DNA of 64,000 nucleotides from UBA1535 sp002323775. GTDB taxonomy: Bacteria; Bacillota; Clostridia; Tissierellales; Sedimentibacteraceae. The number at the start of each line of letters is the position of its first letter. Position 1 is the stretch's first letter. The notes beneath the pieces are model-generated. The model ran no database searches. It was not told the origin of the DNA and saw only the letters and a list, made by a program, of their open reading frames with translations. Position numbers and translations under genes: made by a program. This document shows, piece after piece, positions 7,540 through 16,631 of this stretch. Location of the stretch: positions 30,071 through 94,070 of the forward strand of contig DAMAHZ010000003.1 in NCBI GenBank assembly GCA_031993545.1, written 5' to 3'.

Positions 7540-8757
7540 TTATTCAACTTCTCTAACGAACGGCATACTCATACATCTTGGGCCGCCTCGTCCTCTTGAT
7601 AGTTCAGCACTAGGCATAGTATTTATCTTAATGCCATTTTCTTCAAGAACTCTGTTTGAGACATAATTTCTCTCATAGACTATAACATTGCCCGGAGATA
7701 TCGTAAGTGTGTTTGAACCATCGTTCCACTGCTCACGAGCCGCATCTATTTGATTGCCTCCGCCGCAGGAAATCAAGGTTATTTTGTCTAAGTTCAAATG
7801 TCTTTTTAATATTTCGTCTATTGTGTTGTGTTCTTCTTTTATAGACAGATTTACTCCGTCATCCTTAGTAAGTGTAAAGACATTCATATCTTTCTTAATA
7901 TTAGGATGTATTGTAAATTTATCATAATCTACCATCGTAAATACGGTATCAAGGTGCATGAAAGCCCTTACTTTTGGTATATCAATCGCCAAAATTTTCT
8001 TAAAGCTCTCTTTTCCTAAAATATTCTGAGCATATTTTTCTATAGCACTTGCATGAGTTCTTTGAGATATACCAATCGCAATAGTCTCTTTGTCAAGGAT
8101 TAATATGTCCCCACCCTCAACTGAATAATTCTCATTCCGGTCATACCAGATTGGAACATCAGAATATTCAGGATGATACTTAAATATATACTTGCCAAAT
8201 ATTGATTCTCTATTGCGTGTAACTGTGTGCATCTTATGTACAGATACTCCTGAACCTACAGTAGAAAATGGGTCTCTTGTAAAATAAAGGTTTGGCAACG
8301 GGTCTACTAAAAACGGGTAATCGCTTTCTAAGTAATCTATTAAATTTCTTTTTTCATAGTTTTTTATCTCAGAAACTCTGATTCCAGCCATCATTTTACT
8401 AATCATGTCCTTAGTGCTAAATGATTTATAGAAATCCTTTAAAATTTCTGTTTTTCTTGATTCTCTAATCCCTGCCTCAACAATAAACTGATTGATAAAT
8501 TCCTCTTTGACATCTTCATCGTGTAAAGCCTGTGCAGCTAAGTCTAAGAGATAGACAACCTCTGTACCATTTTGCTTAAAAAGCTGTGCAAATGCGTCAT
8601 GCTCCTCCTGCGCAACCTTTAAAAATGGTATGTCATCAAACAATAATCTTTCGAGATATTCTGGCATTAAATTTTCTAGTTCATATCCCGGCCTGTGCAA
8701 TAAAACTTTTTTTAACTTGCCAATTTCAGAATAAACTTGAATAGCACTTTTTTTCAT
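7540..8757 (-). CDS. arcA: arginine deiminase
   Basis: 405 residues, the usual length. It hydrolyses arginine to citrulline and ammonia, the entry step of arginine fermentation and an acid-resistance mechanism. Motifs are PGYELENL near 23, PNLYFTRDPF near 154, MHLDTVFTMVD near 267 and GRGGPRCMSMPF at the C-terminus, where Cys395 is the catalytic nucleophile. It is the first gene of the arc operon, with a 274-base regulatory region upstream. Ribosome site GGGAAGGAACG precedes the start. Confidence 0.97.
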   Translation of the reverse strand: MKKSAIQVYSEIGKLKKVLLHRPGYELENLMPEYLERLLFDDIPFLKVAQEEHDAFAQLFKQNGTEVVYLLDLAAQALHDEDVKEEFINQFIVEAGIRESRKTEILKDFYKSFSTKDMISKMMAGIRVSEIKNYEKRNLIDYLESDYPFLVDPLPNLYFTRDPFSTVGSGVSVHKMHTVTRNRESIFGKYIFKYHPEYSDVPIWYDRNENYSVEGGDILILDKETIAIGISQRTHASAIEKYAQNILGKESFKKILAIDIPKVRAFMHLDTVFTMVDYDKFTIHPNIKKDMNVFTLTKDDGVNLSIKEEHNTIDEILKRHLNLDKITLISCGGGNQIDAAREQWNDGSNTLTISPGNVIVYERNYVSNRVLEENGIKINTMPSAELSRGRGGPRCMSMPFVREVE

Positions 8758-8855
8758 ATTATCCCACGTTCCTTCCCTTCAAGGCTGCGAAAAATCAAAG
8801 TTTTTCACAACGAGTAGATTTTTATTACTATTAATTATTACTAAGCTTATGTAAT

Positions 8856-8965
8856 AAGCTTTGAGTACATAATACGCTTTGCGTGCATATATATTTTCAG
8901 TATAAAGCATATTTTGCATACATAATATTATTTGCATGCCTAACATGCTTTATACACGTTATACC
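8856..8965. repeat. degenerate ~19-bp tandem repeats upstream of arcA
   Basis: Imperfect units such as GCTTTGAGTACATAATAC, GCTTTGCGTGCATATATA, TTTTGCATACATAATA and TTTGCATGCCTAACATGC follow one another, with TGCATAC/TGCATGC half-palindromes in step. They fill the middle of the region between arcA and the divergently irrelevant LCP gene end and are probably binding sites for the arc regulator. I could not match them with confidence to an ARG box or a CRP/FNR site. Confidence 0.4.
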
Positions 8966-9031
8966 TATTTAAGATTATCACTTTAAAGATATATTGTCAA
9001 TATTTTTTATAAATATTCCAATAATGTATAT

Positions 9032-10015
9032 TTATTCATTGCTGCTTGTTTCTTCTTCCTCAAGTACACCGTACATCTTATACATTAATTTAACAACTTC
9101 TTCCTTGTTTAGAGCATAAAATGATAAGCCAGTTTCACGCTTAATTTTCTGATCTTCGTTTCCCGGAAGTGTTTCTGTGCTTAAATTTTCCATTGAAAAG
9201 CCTATTGAATCAGATGCTAAGGCAATCAACTCTGACGTAGAAAAATTTGTTTTTATATAAGGATAAACTTCGTTTATGAAATTTGGAAGCTTTAAGCTAA
9301 TAAGCTTTTTAATCACTTCTTTTACAAATCTTTGCTGTGCTTTAGTTCTTCCTATATCTCCATCAGGATATCCCTCATAACCAGGGTCTCCTTTTCTAAA
9401 TCTTAAAAATCCAAGAGATGTCTTTCCATCAAGTAATATTCCATTTCCTTTTGGTATATCTACACGCAAAGGAGGATTATCATATGGATCAGTGTATTTC
9501 ATACGGAAAGGTATATCCATTTCTACCCCGCCTAAGACATCTATCCCTTTAATTACAGCCTCATAGTCTACTGTTACATATCTATGAATTGGTATGCCCA
9601 TTACTTTCTGAACAGCATCTATTAAACCGCCTATTTCCTCGCTCTGATATACAGCATTAATCTTCAATCCTCCGGCTTTATAACCCGGTCTCTCATATAG
9701 AGTATCTCTTGGCACAGAGAATATATTTGCCTCTTTAGTTTTTCTATCAAAGCTTGCAACCATTATTGTATCTGTTCTAACATGCTCTAATCCTACAATT
9801 AAAACATTTATTCTTTTACTATTTTTTACCGCATTTTCAAATGGTGTAGCATTAGGATCATTATTTGAATCATCATCCTCGTCGCCAAAGCCACTCGAAA
9901 TGTCGTTTATGTTATCTAACGGATTAAAAATTCTTAAATATGAATAAAATCCAACCATCACCAGCAATATTGAAATAAAAAATGTTATGAAAAACACTTT
10001 AAAAAAACGTCCCAC
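9032..10015 (-). CDS. LytR-CpsA-Psr (LCP) family protein, paralog 1
   Basis: 327 residues, starting at a GTG preceded by AAAGGTGG. It has one N-terminal membrane segment (about 5-27), a spacer, then the extracytoplasmic LCP domain with VLIVGLEHVRTDTIMVAS near 74, SVPRDTLYE near 100 and FLRFRKGDPGYEGYPDGDIGR near 205. The arginines and aspartates in these blocks bind the polyprenyl pyrophosphate head group. LCP enzymes transfer teichoic acid or capsule polymers from the lipid carrier to peptidoglycan. It is nearly a copy of the gene at 10321-11295, including the bases before the start, so the pair arose by tandem duplication. Confidence 0.93.
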   Translation of the reverse strand: MGRFFKVFFITFFISILLVMVGFYSYLRIFNPLDNINDISSGFGDEDDDSNNDPNATPFENAVKNSKRINVLIVGLEHVRTDTIMVASFDRKTKEANIFSVPRDTLYERPGYKAGGLKINAVYQSEEIGGLIDAVQKVMGIPIHRYVTVDYEAVIKGIDVLGGVEMDIPFRMKYTDPYDNPPLRVDIPKGNGILLDGKTSLGFLRFRKGDPGYEGYPDGDIGRTKAQQRFVKEVIKKLISLKLPNFINEVYPYIKTNFSTSELIALASDSIGFSMENLSTETLPGNEDQKIKRETGLSFYALNKEEVVKLMYKMYGVLEEEETSSNE

Positions 10016-10320
10016 TTATAAGTCCACCTTTCTGTTCTAAACCCTAAATTGTCATTTTAAATTTCTATGTCTATGCACTTATCCTCATATATTAATATAA
10101 ACCTTATACCTTAATATAAACTTTATGTATTAATTTTATCAAATAAAAAGCACTTAAGATTATAACACTATTTACGTTAATTTTCAACAAATTATTTTTA
10201 TTTTCTACAAACTTATCTAAAGTTATAATCACATGTTACATATAAATATCCAAACTGTGAATTTGCTGAAAACTCTAAATGTCTATAATAATTTTTATAA
10301 AGCTAAATTTTTAATACTAG
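10016..10320. other. 305-base intergenic region between LCP paralogs 1 and 2
   Basis: Strongly AT-rich. No gene, clear terminator or consensus promoter is seen. Short TTAATATAAACCTTA/TTAATATAAACTTTA repeats occur near 10097-10125. It probably holds the promoter for the paralog at 9032-10015. Confidence 0.4.
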
Positions 10321-11295
10321 CTATTCAGATGCACCTTGAGTGCTTTCTTCTTCAATTAATCCGTACATTGTGTATATTAATTTTACAATTTCTTCATTTT
10401 CAGGTACATAGAATGACAAATCACCTATATATTTCCCAGTTCCCGGAAGTACATCTGCTTTTAAATTTTCCGTTGAAAAGCCTATCAACTCAGATGCTAA
10501 AGCAAGTAATTGTGTTGTAGAAAAATTTGTTTTCACATAAGGATAAACTGAGTTTATGAAATTTGGCAATTTTAAGCTAAGAAGCTTTTTCACAGCTTCC
10601 TTAACAAATATTTGCTGTGCCTCAATTCTTCCTATATCTCCGTTAGGATAGTTTGCATATCCTAAATCTCCTTTTCTAAATCTCAAAAACTTAAGTGAAG
10701 TTTTTCCATCAAGCAATCTTCTTCCCTTTGGTATATCTATAATCAGAGGAGGATTATCAGATGGATCAGTATATTTCATATGAAATGGTACATCTACCTC
10801 AACCCCGCCTAAAACATCTATTCCCTCAATTACAGCGTTATAATCTACTGTTACATATTTATCAATACGTATATTCAATATTTTTTGAACAGCATCTATC
10901 AAACCATCTATATTTTCATCCTGATATATCGCATTTATTTTTAATCCGTTAGACTTATAGCCTGGTCGCTCATATAGAGTATCTCTTGGAATAGAGATTA
11001 TATTTGCAATTTTATTTTTTCTATCATAACTTGCTACCATTATTGTATCCGTTCTGACATGTTCCAATCCAACTACTAAAACATTAATTCTATTACTATT
11101 TTTTACTGCATTTTCAAATGGTGTAGCAGTAGAATCGCCTGTATTATCATCGCCATAATATTCTATATCTATACCATCAATAGGTCCTATATCATCCAAA
11201 GGATTGAACACCTTCAAATATGAATAAAATCCTACCATAACTAATAATATTGTGATAAAAAATGTTATAAGAAACACTTTTAAAAAATGCCCCAT
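10321..11295 (-). CDS. LytR-CpsA-Psr (LCP) family protein, paralog 2
   Basis: 324 residues with the same architecture as its neighbour: membrane segment at 5-27, acidic spacer, then LCP domain blocks VLVVGLEHVRTDTIMVAS, SIPRDTLYE and FLRFRKGDLGYANYPNGDIGR. Most of the length is identical or conservatively changed relative to the gene at 9032, and the sequence GGTGGACTTATAA before the start is shared. It probably attaches a glycopolymer to peptidoglycan at the outer face of the membrane; the exact polymer cannot be inferred. It lies 152 bases after the third paralog. Confidence 0.93.
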   Translation of the reverse strand: MGHFLKVFLITFFITILLVMVGFYSYLKVFNPLDDIGPIDGIDIEYYGDDNTGDSTATPFENAVKNSNRINVLVVGLEHVRTDTIMVASYDRKNKIANIISIPRDTLYERPGYKSNGLKINAIYQDENIDGLIDAVQKILNIRIDKYVTVDYNAVIEGIDVLGGVEVDVPFHMKYTDPSDNPPLIIDIPKGRRLLDGKTSLKFLRFRKGDLGYANYPNGDIGRIEAQQIFVKEAVKKLLSLKLPNFINSVYPYVKTNFSTTQLLALASELIGFSTENLKADVLPGTGKYIGDLSFYVPENEEIVKLIYTMYGLIEEESTQGASE

Positions 11296-11447
11296 TTATA
11301 AGTCCACCTTTCTGATTTAAGCACTATACCTAAATCTTAAATTTCACTTAAATGCTTATACACTTATTTTCATATTAATGTATAAACTTTAAATATTATT
11401 TTAATCAATGAAAGCAAATAAAATTATGACAATATTTATGTTAATTT

Positions 11448-12467
11448 TTACTCATTTCCTTTAGTCTTGCTATTTTCCAGTTCTATAGATCTGTCATAAA
11501 GCGTCTGTTCTTCTTCAACTTCATATAAAGTATAAAGATACTGTTTGATTCCAGCTTCGTTTGGAATTACATAGCTTAAATTATCAATCGTTTTTGTGTA
11601 GTTATCAATTAAATCTGACTCTACATTATCCATTGAAAAACCAATTAAATTAGTTGCCATGCTTAAAATTTCTGTTAATGTAAAATTGGTATCTATGTAC
11701 TTAAAGGCTTCGTTTATAACACTGGGAAGCTTAGGACTTAAAGCTTTCTTTGCAGCTGCACGCATAAATGCCTGCTGTGTTTTAATTCTGCCTAAATCTC
11801 CATCAGGATAGCCAGTTTTATCGTTGTTTTGCCTAAATCTTAAAAGCTTTAGGGCAGTTTCACCGTTCAGGCTTTGAAGTCCGGCACTTATATTTATTTC
11901 CAATGGTGGATTGTCATGCGGGTCATTGTATCTCATGTTCATAGGAACGTCAAATTCAACTCCACCTATTATATCAACGATTTTAACAACAGCTTCATAA
12001 TCTACACAGATATATTTATGTATGGGTATCATCGTGATTTTTTCGACCGCAAGCTTCAATCCCTCTATACCCTCTGATTGATATATGGCATTGATTTTTT
12101 TCTGTTGTTTGCCTTCATAGCCATCTCTTGCATAATACGTATCTCTTGGTATAGATAATATATTTGCTTTTTTTTGTTCCTTGTCATAGCTGAGAAGCAT
12201 TATAGTATCTGTTCTCACATGCTCCTTGCCTACAAGTAATATATTTATTCTTGAACTGTTTTTTATTGCTTTTTCAAGTGGACTTAAATTTTTATCTTCA
12301 CTTGCTTTGACAGCATTGACCATTTCTCCGAATGAAGGAAATATAACAGCATCCCTATTGAGTACCAAATATCCAACCATGGTTATAATTCCGATAAAAG
12401 TAAATAGTAATATTGTTGTAAGGTATATTTTAAAAAAATGTTTCATTTTTAAATCATTCTCTTTCAT
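11448..12467 (-). CDS. LytR-CpsA-Psr (LCP) family protein, paralog 3
   Basis: 339 residues, more divergent than the other two. It has a membrane segment near 14-35, then LCP blocks ILLVGKEHVRTDTIMLLS, SIPRDTYYARDGYEGKQ and KLLRFRQNNDKTGYPDGDLGR. The start is uncertain: the frame opens with MKENDLKMKHFF, and the second ATG at 12446 has a weak AAAGAGA upstream, while the first has none. The family function is phosphotransfer of cell-wall polymers from undecaprenyl carriers. Being first of three tandem LCP genes suggests division of labour among polymers or growth states, as in other Firmicutes. Confidence 0.9.
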   Translation of the reverse strand: MKENDLKMKHFFKIYLTTILLFTFIGIITMVGYLVLNRDAVIFPSFGEMVNAVKASEDKNLSPLEKAIKNSSRINILLVGKEHVRTDTIMLLSYDKEQKKANILSIPRDTYYARDGYEGKQQKKINAIYQSEGIEGLKLAVEKITMIPIHKYICVDYEAVVKIVDIIGGVEFDVPMNMRYNDPHDNPPLEINISAGLQSLNGETALKLLRFRQNNDKTGYPDGDLGRIKTQQAFMRAAAKKALSPKLPSVINEAFKYIDTNFTLTEILSMATNLIGFSMDNVESDLIDNYTKTIDNLSYVIPNEAGIKQYLYTLYEVEEEQTLYDRSIELENSKTKGNE

Positions 12468-12631
12468 TAAATTTATTAGTAGTATCTATAAGTGTTGTTT
12501 TATCAAGGTTTTAGTGCATAAAACAATATCAAAATTATTGTTACTTCTATATAGTTATGTAAGCTACTTTTAGGCACAAAGATATTATATCACATTTTTT
12601 AAATTTATATATAATTTTTTTTAAATAAATG

Positions 12632-12660
12632 TTGCTATTTTATTAATTTAGGTTTATAAT
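12632..12660 (+). promoter_or_regulatory. sigma-A promoter of the cold-shock gene
   Basis: TTGCTA (12632-12637), 17 bases, TATAAT (12655-12660). The predicted start near 12667 leaves a leader of about 28 bases containing GGAGG, much shorter than the long thermosensor leader of E. coli cspA. Confidence 0.6.
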
Positions 12661-12694
12661 ATATCCATATCTTATATTTGGAGGATTTTTTTCA

Positions 12695-12895
12695 ATGAAA
12701 ACTGGTTCAGTTAAATGGTTTGATTCTAAAAAGGGTTTTGGATTTATCTCATGTGATGATGGAAAAGATGTATTCGTACACTTTACTGCTATAACTTCAG
12801 ATGGATTTAAGACATTAGAAGAAGGACAAAAAGTAAGCTTTGATATCATAGATGGTAACAAAGGACCTCAAGCAAGCAACGTTAAATTAGCTTAA
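12695..12895 (+). CDS. cold-shock domain protein (Csp)
   Basis: 66 residues, a single OB-fold cold-shock domain. RNP1 is KGFGFI (residues 13-18) and RNP2 is DVFVHFTAI (about 26-34), the nucleic-acid-binding aromatic patches. It binds single-stranded RNA/DNA as an RNA chaperone in the cytoplasm. It has its own promoter and terminator and so is monocistronic. Ribosome site GGAGGA lies about 10 bases before the ATG. Confidence 0.96.
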   Translation: MKTGSVKWFDSKKGFGFISCDDGKDVFVHFTAITSDGFKTLEEGQKVSFDIIDGNKGPQASNVKLA

Positions 12896-12962
12896 TTTGA
12901 GCCTTTTACACCTTTAATATACATATAAAATTTATATTAAATAAGGTATTTCAAAGAACATT

Positions 12963-12987
12963 AAAAGGAGTGTATACACTCCTTTTT
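12963..12987 (+). terminator. terminator of the cold-shock gene
   Basis: AAAAGGAGTG, TATA loop, CACTCCTTTT, then TTTGTTTT: a perfect 10-bp stem with a U-run, 67 bases after the stop codon. Confidence 0.9.
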
Positions 12988-13036
12988 GTTTTGGAAAATT
13001 TAATTTTTAAAATCAAGATACTATCTTATATTCTCA

Positions 13037-14098
13037 TTATACCTTTTTATGGCTAGTAAATTGTCTTTTGTTTCCTGTCTTATCCTGTCTGTTTGGTGAG
13101 TTGAAGCCTTTTGAAAAAGATTTTTCTTGTTTATTAAATGGGCTGGCTCCTTTTTTGAAGAATTTTTCTTGTCCAGCTGCCGCCATATTTCCTTTTTTAA
13201 AGGATTTTTCTTCTCCTCTTGATGATGTGCTACTCCCCTTTGATATATCCTTGTCTGCGTTATACAGCTCAATTCCTTTTCTATTTATCATAATTAATCT
13301 CCTTTTCATCAAATTGCCTATGGCTTTTTTAAACGAAGATTTGCTCATATTGAAATTTTCTATAATTTCTTCTGGTCTGCTATCATCATTGAATGGTAAA
13401 AACCCTTTATTTTTAACAAGCTTGTTATAGATTTTTTCTCCATCCTTGTCAATTTGCATTCTTGGTGCATCCTTTAAGCTTAAACCTAGCTTGCCATCTT
13501 CTTTTACTTGATTTACTCTAAGCTCTACCTTGTCTCCTATATGCAGAGGCTTAAGTATTTCTTTTTCATGTACCATTCCCAGATATTTTCCGTCTACGGC
13601 TATCATAGCTCCAAGACCTCGTCTTAAGCTAAATACAGTTCCTTCAACCTTATCATTTACATTGTATGGGGAATCTGTTCTCAAAATATTGTACAAATTC
13701 ATTGTTGCGCATAACCTTTGCGACTTGTCTATGTATATGCCTACCATATATTCGCCGTTAACTCTAATTTCGCTAACCTGCTCCTTATACGGCAAGAATA
13801 GGTCTTTCTCTAAGCCCCAATTTAAAAACGCACCTATTTTTGATATTTCAACAACCTTTAAAAAGCCTATCTCTCCGATTGTCAGCTTTGGTCTTCTTGT
13901 TGTTGCTATTATTCTATCACTAGAATCTCTATATACAAAAACTTCTATTTTATCACCTTGTTTTGTTCCCTCCGGAACCTGTTTGATAGGAAGCAAAACG
14001 TCATTTTCTCGTTTATCATCTTCATTCTCTCTTAGATAAACGCCAAAATCTACTTCCCTTGCAACTATCAAAGTTTGCATTTCTCCCAGTTTAATCAT
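13037..14098 (-). CDS. cvfB: CvfB-like S1-domain RNA-binding protein with repetitive basic tail
   Basis: 353 residues. Residues 1-280 follow the CvfB/YitL plan: tandem S1-like OB domains (LIVAREVDFGVYL, FLKVVEISKIGAFLNWGLEKDLFLPYKEQ, KVEGTVFSLRRGLGAMIAV) and a C-terminal winged helix with SKSSFKKAIGNLMKRRLI. CvfB proteins bind RNA and influence virulence-factor expression in staphylococci. Beyond the usual end lie about 65 extra residues built of 14-residue units (EKSFKKGNMAAAGQ, EKFFKKGASPFNKQ, EKSFSKGFNSPNRQ, then a diverged fourth), basic and disordered, probably extra RNA contacts. Ribosome site AGGAA precedes the ATG. Confidence 0.88.
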   Translation of the reverse strand: MIKLGEMQTLIVAREVDFGVYLRENEDDKRENDVLLPIKQVPEGTKQGDKIEVFVYRDSSDRIIATTRRPKLTIGEIGFLKVVEISKIGAFLNWGLEKDLFLPYKEQVSEIRVNGEYMVGIYIDKSQRLCATMNLYNILRTDSPYNVNDKVEGTVFSLRRGLGAMIAVDGKYLGMVHEKEILKPLHIGDKVELRVNQVKEDGKLGLSLKDAPRMQIDKDGEKIYNKLVKNKGFLPFNDDSRPEEIIENFNMSKSSFKKAIGNLMKRRLIMINRKGIELYNADKDISKGSSTSSRGEEKSFKKGNMAAAGQEKFFKKGASPFNKQEKSFSKGFNSPNRQDKTGNKRQFTSHKKV

Positions 14099-14168
14099 TT
14101 TATCACATTCCTTTCTTATATGAGTGTTTTGTTTCTCTCAATTTTGAAACAATAATCTCTATAAAGCA

Positions 14169-15443
14169 TTATTTATTTAATAATTCCTTCATATTCTTCT
14201 TGTATTCCTCAACTCCAGGCTGGTCGAATGGATTAACGCCTATCATATAGGCACTTAAAGCACAGGACACCATGAAAAAGTAATATAGCTTAGCTATGTA
14301 ATATGCGTTTATCTCTGGTATTTTAATCACTATGCTAGGTACTTTTCCACTTAAATGCGCCTTAAAAGTTCCTTCAAAGGCAGCATTGTTTACAAATTCT
14401 ACAGTATTGCCAGATAAATAGTTTAGCTTGTCAAAGTTATTTTCATCATGAGGAATACATATATTATACCCATTTTTCTCAACAATTAAATTTGTTTCGA
14501 AAAATATTTTATTTCCATCTTGAATAAACTGACCCATGGAGTGTAAATCTGTTGTATAGTTTAAAGAAGCTGGATATGTTCCTTTTCCGTCCTTTCCTTC
14601 GCTTTCGCCAAAAAGCTGCTGCCACCACTGCGCTACGCAAGATAGTTCCGGTGAATAATTTGCCAAAATTTCAACATTTTTTGACTGTCCTAAAATATGC
14701 CTTGCAGCAGCATATTGGCAGCCGATATTTGCTTTAAAGTCTTTTGAAAAGAACTCTTTTTGAGCATCTTTCAGACCTCTCATCATTTCGTCAATATCAA
14801 TACCGGCACAAGCAATTGGCAATAATCCTACAGGAGTAAAGACTGAATATCTTCCGCCTATATTGTCCGGGACTATAAAGCTTTCCATAGCTTCAGAGTC
14901 TGCGATTTTCCTTAAAGCTCCATCTTTTTTATCTGTAATAGCATATATTCTATCCTTAGCCTTATCGCCATATTTTTCATACATCTGCTGCTTTAATAAC
15001 CTAAACGCTATCGCTGGTTCAATTGTAGTTCCAGATTTTGAAATTACAATTAGGCTTGTATCGTAATTTTCTATTACTTTTTTAGCCTTTAACAGAGTTT
15101 TTTCACTAAGATTATTTCCGCAGAAAAATATTTTTGGATTATTTCCTGGGAAATCATTGTAATCTTCACCATTAAGGGCAGTTATTGTTGCTCTGGCTCC
15201 AAGATATGAGCCTCCTATACCTATGACAATTACAGCCTTAGAGTCATTGATAATTTTTTTAGAAGCCTTCTTTATTTTTTCGTATTCCTCAATATTATCA
15301 TCATACGAATAATTAAGCCATCCTATAAATTCGCTTCCTGCTCCAGTTCCTTTTAACAACTTGTCATATGCTTCCATGACTTTTTCTTCTAAATTGTCTA
15401 TCTCATTTTTGCTGATTCCAATATTTTTTAAGTCCACTTTCAT
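14169..15443 (-). CDS. pgi: glucose-6-phosphate isomerase
   Basis: 424 residues, the shorter Firmicute form. It interconverts glucose-6-phosphate and fructose-6-phosphate in the cytoplasm. Visible blocks are VIGIGGSYLGARA near 71, ISKSGTTIEPAIAF near 133, GGRYSVFTPVGLL near 196, LFGESEGKDGKGTYPAS near 278 (with the catalytic glutamate) and FDQPGVEEYKK at the C-terminus. Strong ribosome site GAGAGGAG. It lies 18 bases after the PAS/PP2C gene and is probably cotranscribed with it. Confidence 0.97.
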   Translation of the reverse strand: MKVDLKNIGISKNEIDNLEEKVMEAYDKLLKGTGAGSEFIGWLNYSYDDNIEEYEKIKKASKKIINDSKAVIVIGIGGSYLGARATITALNGEDYNDFPGNNPKIFFCGNNLSEKTLLKAKKVIENYDTSLIVISKSGTTIEPAIAFRLLKQQMYEKYGDKAKDRIYAITDKKDGALRKIADSEAMESFIVPDNIGGRYSVFTPVGLLPIACAGIDIDEMMRGLKDAQKEFFSKDFKANIGCQYAAARHILGQSKNVEILANYSPELSCVAQWWQQLFGESEGKDGKGTYPASLNYTTDLHSMGQFIQDGNKIFFETNLIVEKNGYNICIPHDENNFDKLNYLSGNTVEFVNNAAFEGTFKAHLSGKVPSIVIKIPEINAYYIAKLYYFFMVSCALSAYMIGVNPFDQPGVEEYKKNMKELLNK

Positions 15444-15461
15444 GATTATTCTCCTCTCTTA

Positions 15462-16556
15462 TTAATCGAGTACCTCAAGCAGCATTATTGCACAATCGTC
15501 CTTCAAACTGCCATAGCTAAAGCTTTTTAGCTCAGAATAGATATTCTGTAAAATATTATTAGCATTTTCTATAATATCAATCAACCTATTCTCACCAAAT
15601 TCTTCTTTATCTTTATTTCTTGCTTCTATTATACCATCAGTGTAAAAAAACAGCTTATCGTTTAATTTTAACTTAACCGTACTGATATCATACTCAACAT
15701 ATTCAAAAATATTGCATATCGGATAGCCTCTTGCTTCCAAAAGAGAAGCTTTATTGTCAGATATCAAAATTGGATTTGTGTTGTGTCCGGCATTGACATA
15801 CGCAAATTCCTTAGATTCCTTATCATAAATACCGAAAAATACCGAAAAATATTTGTCAGCATCAAGATTTAAGGATAAGAACATTTTATGAAGCTCTTTC
15901 ATTATTTTATTGGGATTATACTGGTTTCTGCTTAAAGTCCTCAGGGATTGTCTAACAAACATGGTCAATAAAGAGGCAGAAACTCCATGTCCAACAACAT
16001 CGCATATATAAATACCTGCATATCTGTCATTGATTTTGAAAATATCAAACATATCACCACTGAGCATTTCAGATGGTTCATATATATAATCCAGAATTAA
16101 TCCGTTATAGATTCCCTTTAGCGGCAACATTCTATTTTGCATGCTTTGTGCAAATTTAATATCATCAAGCATTACTTTATTTTTAGCATTAATTTCTTTT
16201 GTCAGCTTCTTAGAATTCGTTACATCTCTGAACACCTCTACTGCTGCAACCATTTCATTCCTGCTGTTTTTTATAGGAGAGGAGATGACATTAAAGATTC
16301 TATTGTTAAACTCGACTTCTTTCATCTCAGGTTTGCCTGTTGACAATGTTTTGCAGGATATACAGACATTGCATTTTTCACTTTGTCCAAATAAGCCATA
16401 GCATTTCTCACCATCCAAATCCCTGCCTATATCATCACGCAATTTTTTATTTGAATATAAAACTCTGTTGTTAATATCAACAACTCTTACCCAATCAGTC
16501 ATTCCTTCAACGATTGAGAAATAATTACCTTCTAGTCCTCTTAACATTGCTTCCAT
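15462..16556 (-). CDS. PAS-domain PP2C (SpoIIE/RsbU-type) phosphatase
   Basis: 364 residues. Residues ~8-115 form a PAS sensor with a cysteine cluster (GEKCYGLFGQSEKCNVCISC, near 49-68); residues ~165-362 form the SpoIIE-type serine phosphatase with YICDVVGHGVSASLLTMFV and FFYTDGIIEARN, which supply metal-binding aspartates. No membrane segment, so cytoplasmic. Such proteins dephosphorylate anti-sigma antagonists or similar partners; no partner gene is nearby. The four cysteines could bind metal, FeS or a redox ligand. It occupies the place after yvcK where whiA normally follows. Confidence 0.9.
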   Translation of the reverse strand: MEAMLRGLEGNYFSIVEGMTDWVRVVDINNRVLYSNKKLRDDIGRDLDGEKCYGLFGQSEKCNVCISCKTLSTGKPEMKEVEFNNRIFNVISSPIKNSRNEMVAAVEVFRDVTNSKKLTKEINAKNKVMLDDIKFAQSMQNRMLPLKGIYNGLILDYIYEPSEMLSGDMFDIFKINDRYAGIYICDVVGHGVSASLLTMFVRQSLRTLSRNQYNPNKIMKELHKMFLSLNLDADKYFSVFFGIYDKESKEFAYVNAGHNTNPILISDNKASLLEARGYPICNIFEYVEYDISTVKLKLNDKLFFYTDGIIEARNKDKEEFGENRLIDIIENANNILQNIYSELKSFSYGSLKDDCAIMLLEVLD

Positions 16557-16631
16557 AATATATTCTCACCTCCGATTTATTTTATATTCATGTAGATTTT
16601 TAAGTTTATTTTAATCTAAAATGTATAAATT

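Noticed and set aside
8758..9031. A CRISPR-like array upstream of arcA
   Set aside because: The units are only partly alike, have no distinct spacers and no cas genes are near.
12643..12861. Minus-strand frame over the cold-shock gene
   Set aside because: The plus-strand Csp gene has a promoter, ribosome site and diagnostic RNP motifs; the antisense frame has none.
13021..13272. 83-codon frame overlapping the CvfB tail in another frame
   Set aside because: Mirrors the repetitive tail of the S1 protein; basic repeat composition explains the open frame.
16141..16401. Plus-strand open frame opposite the PAS/PP2C gene
   Set aside because: Lies wholly inside a well-supported gene on the other strand; no ribosome site and no family resemblance.
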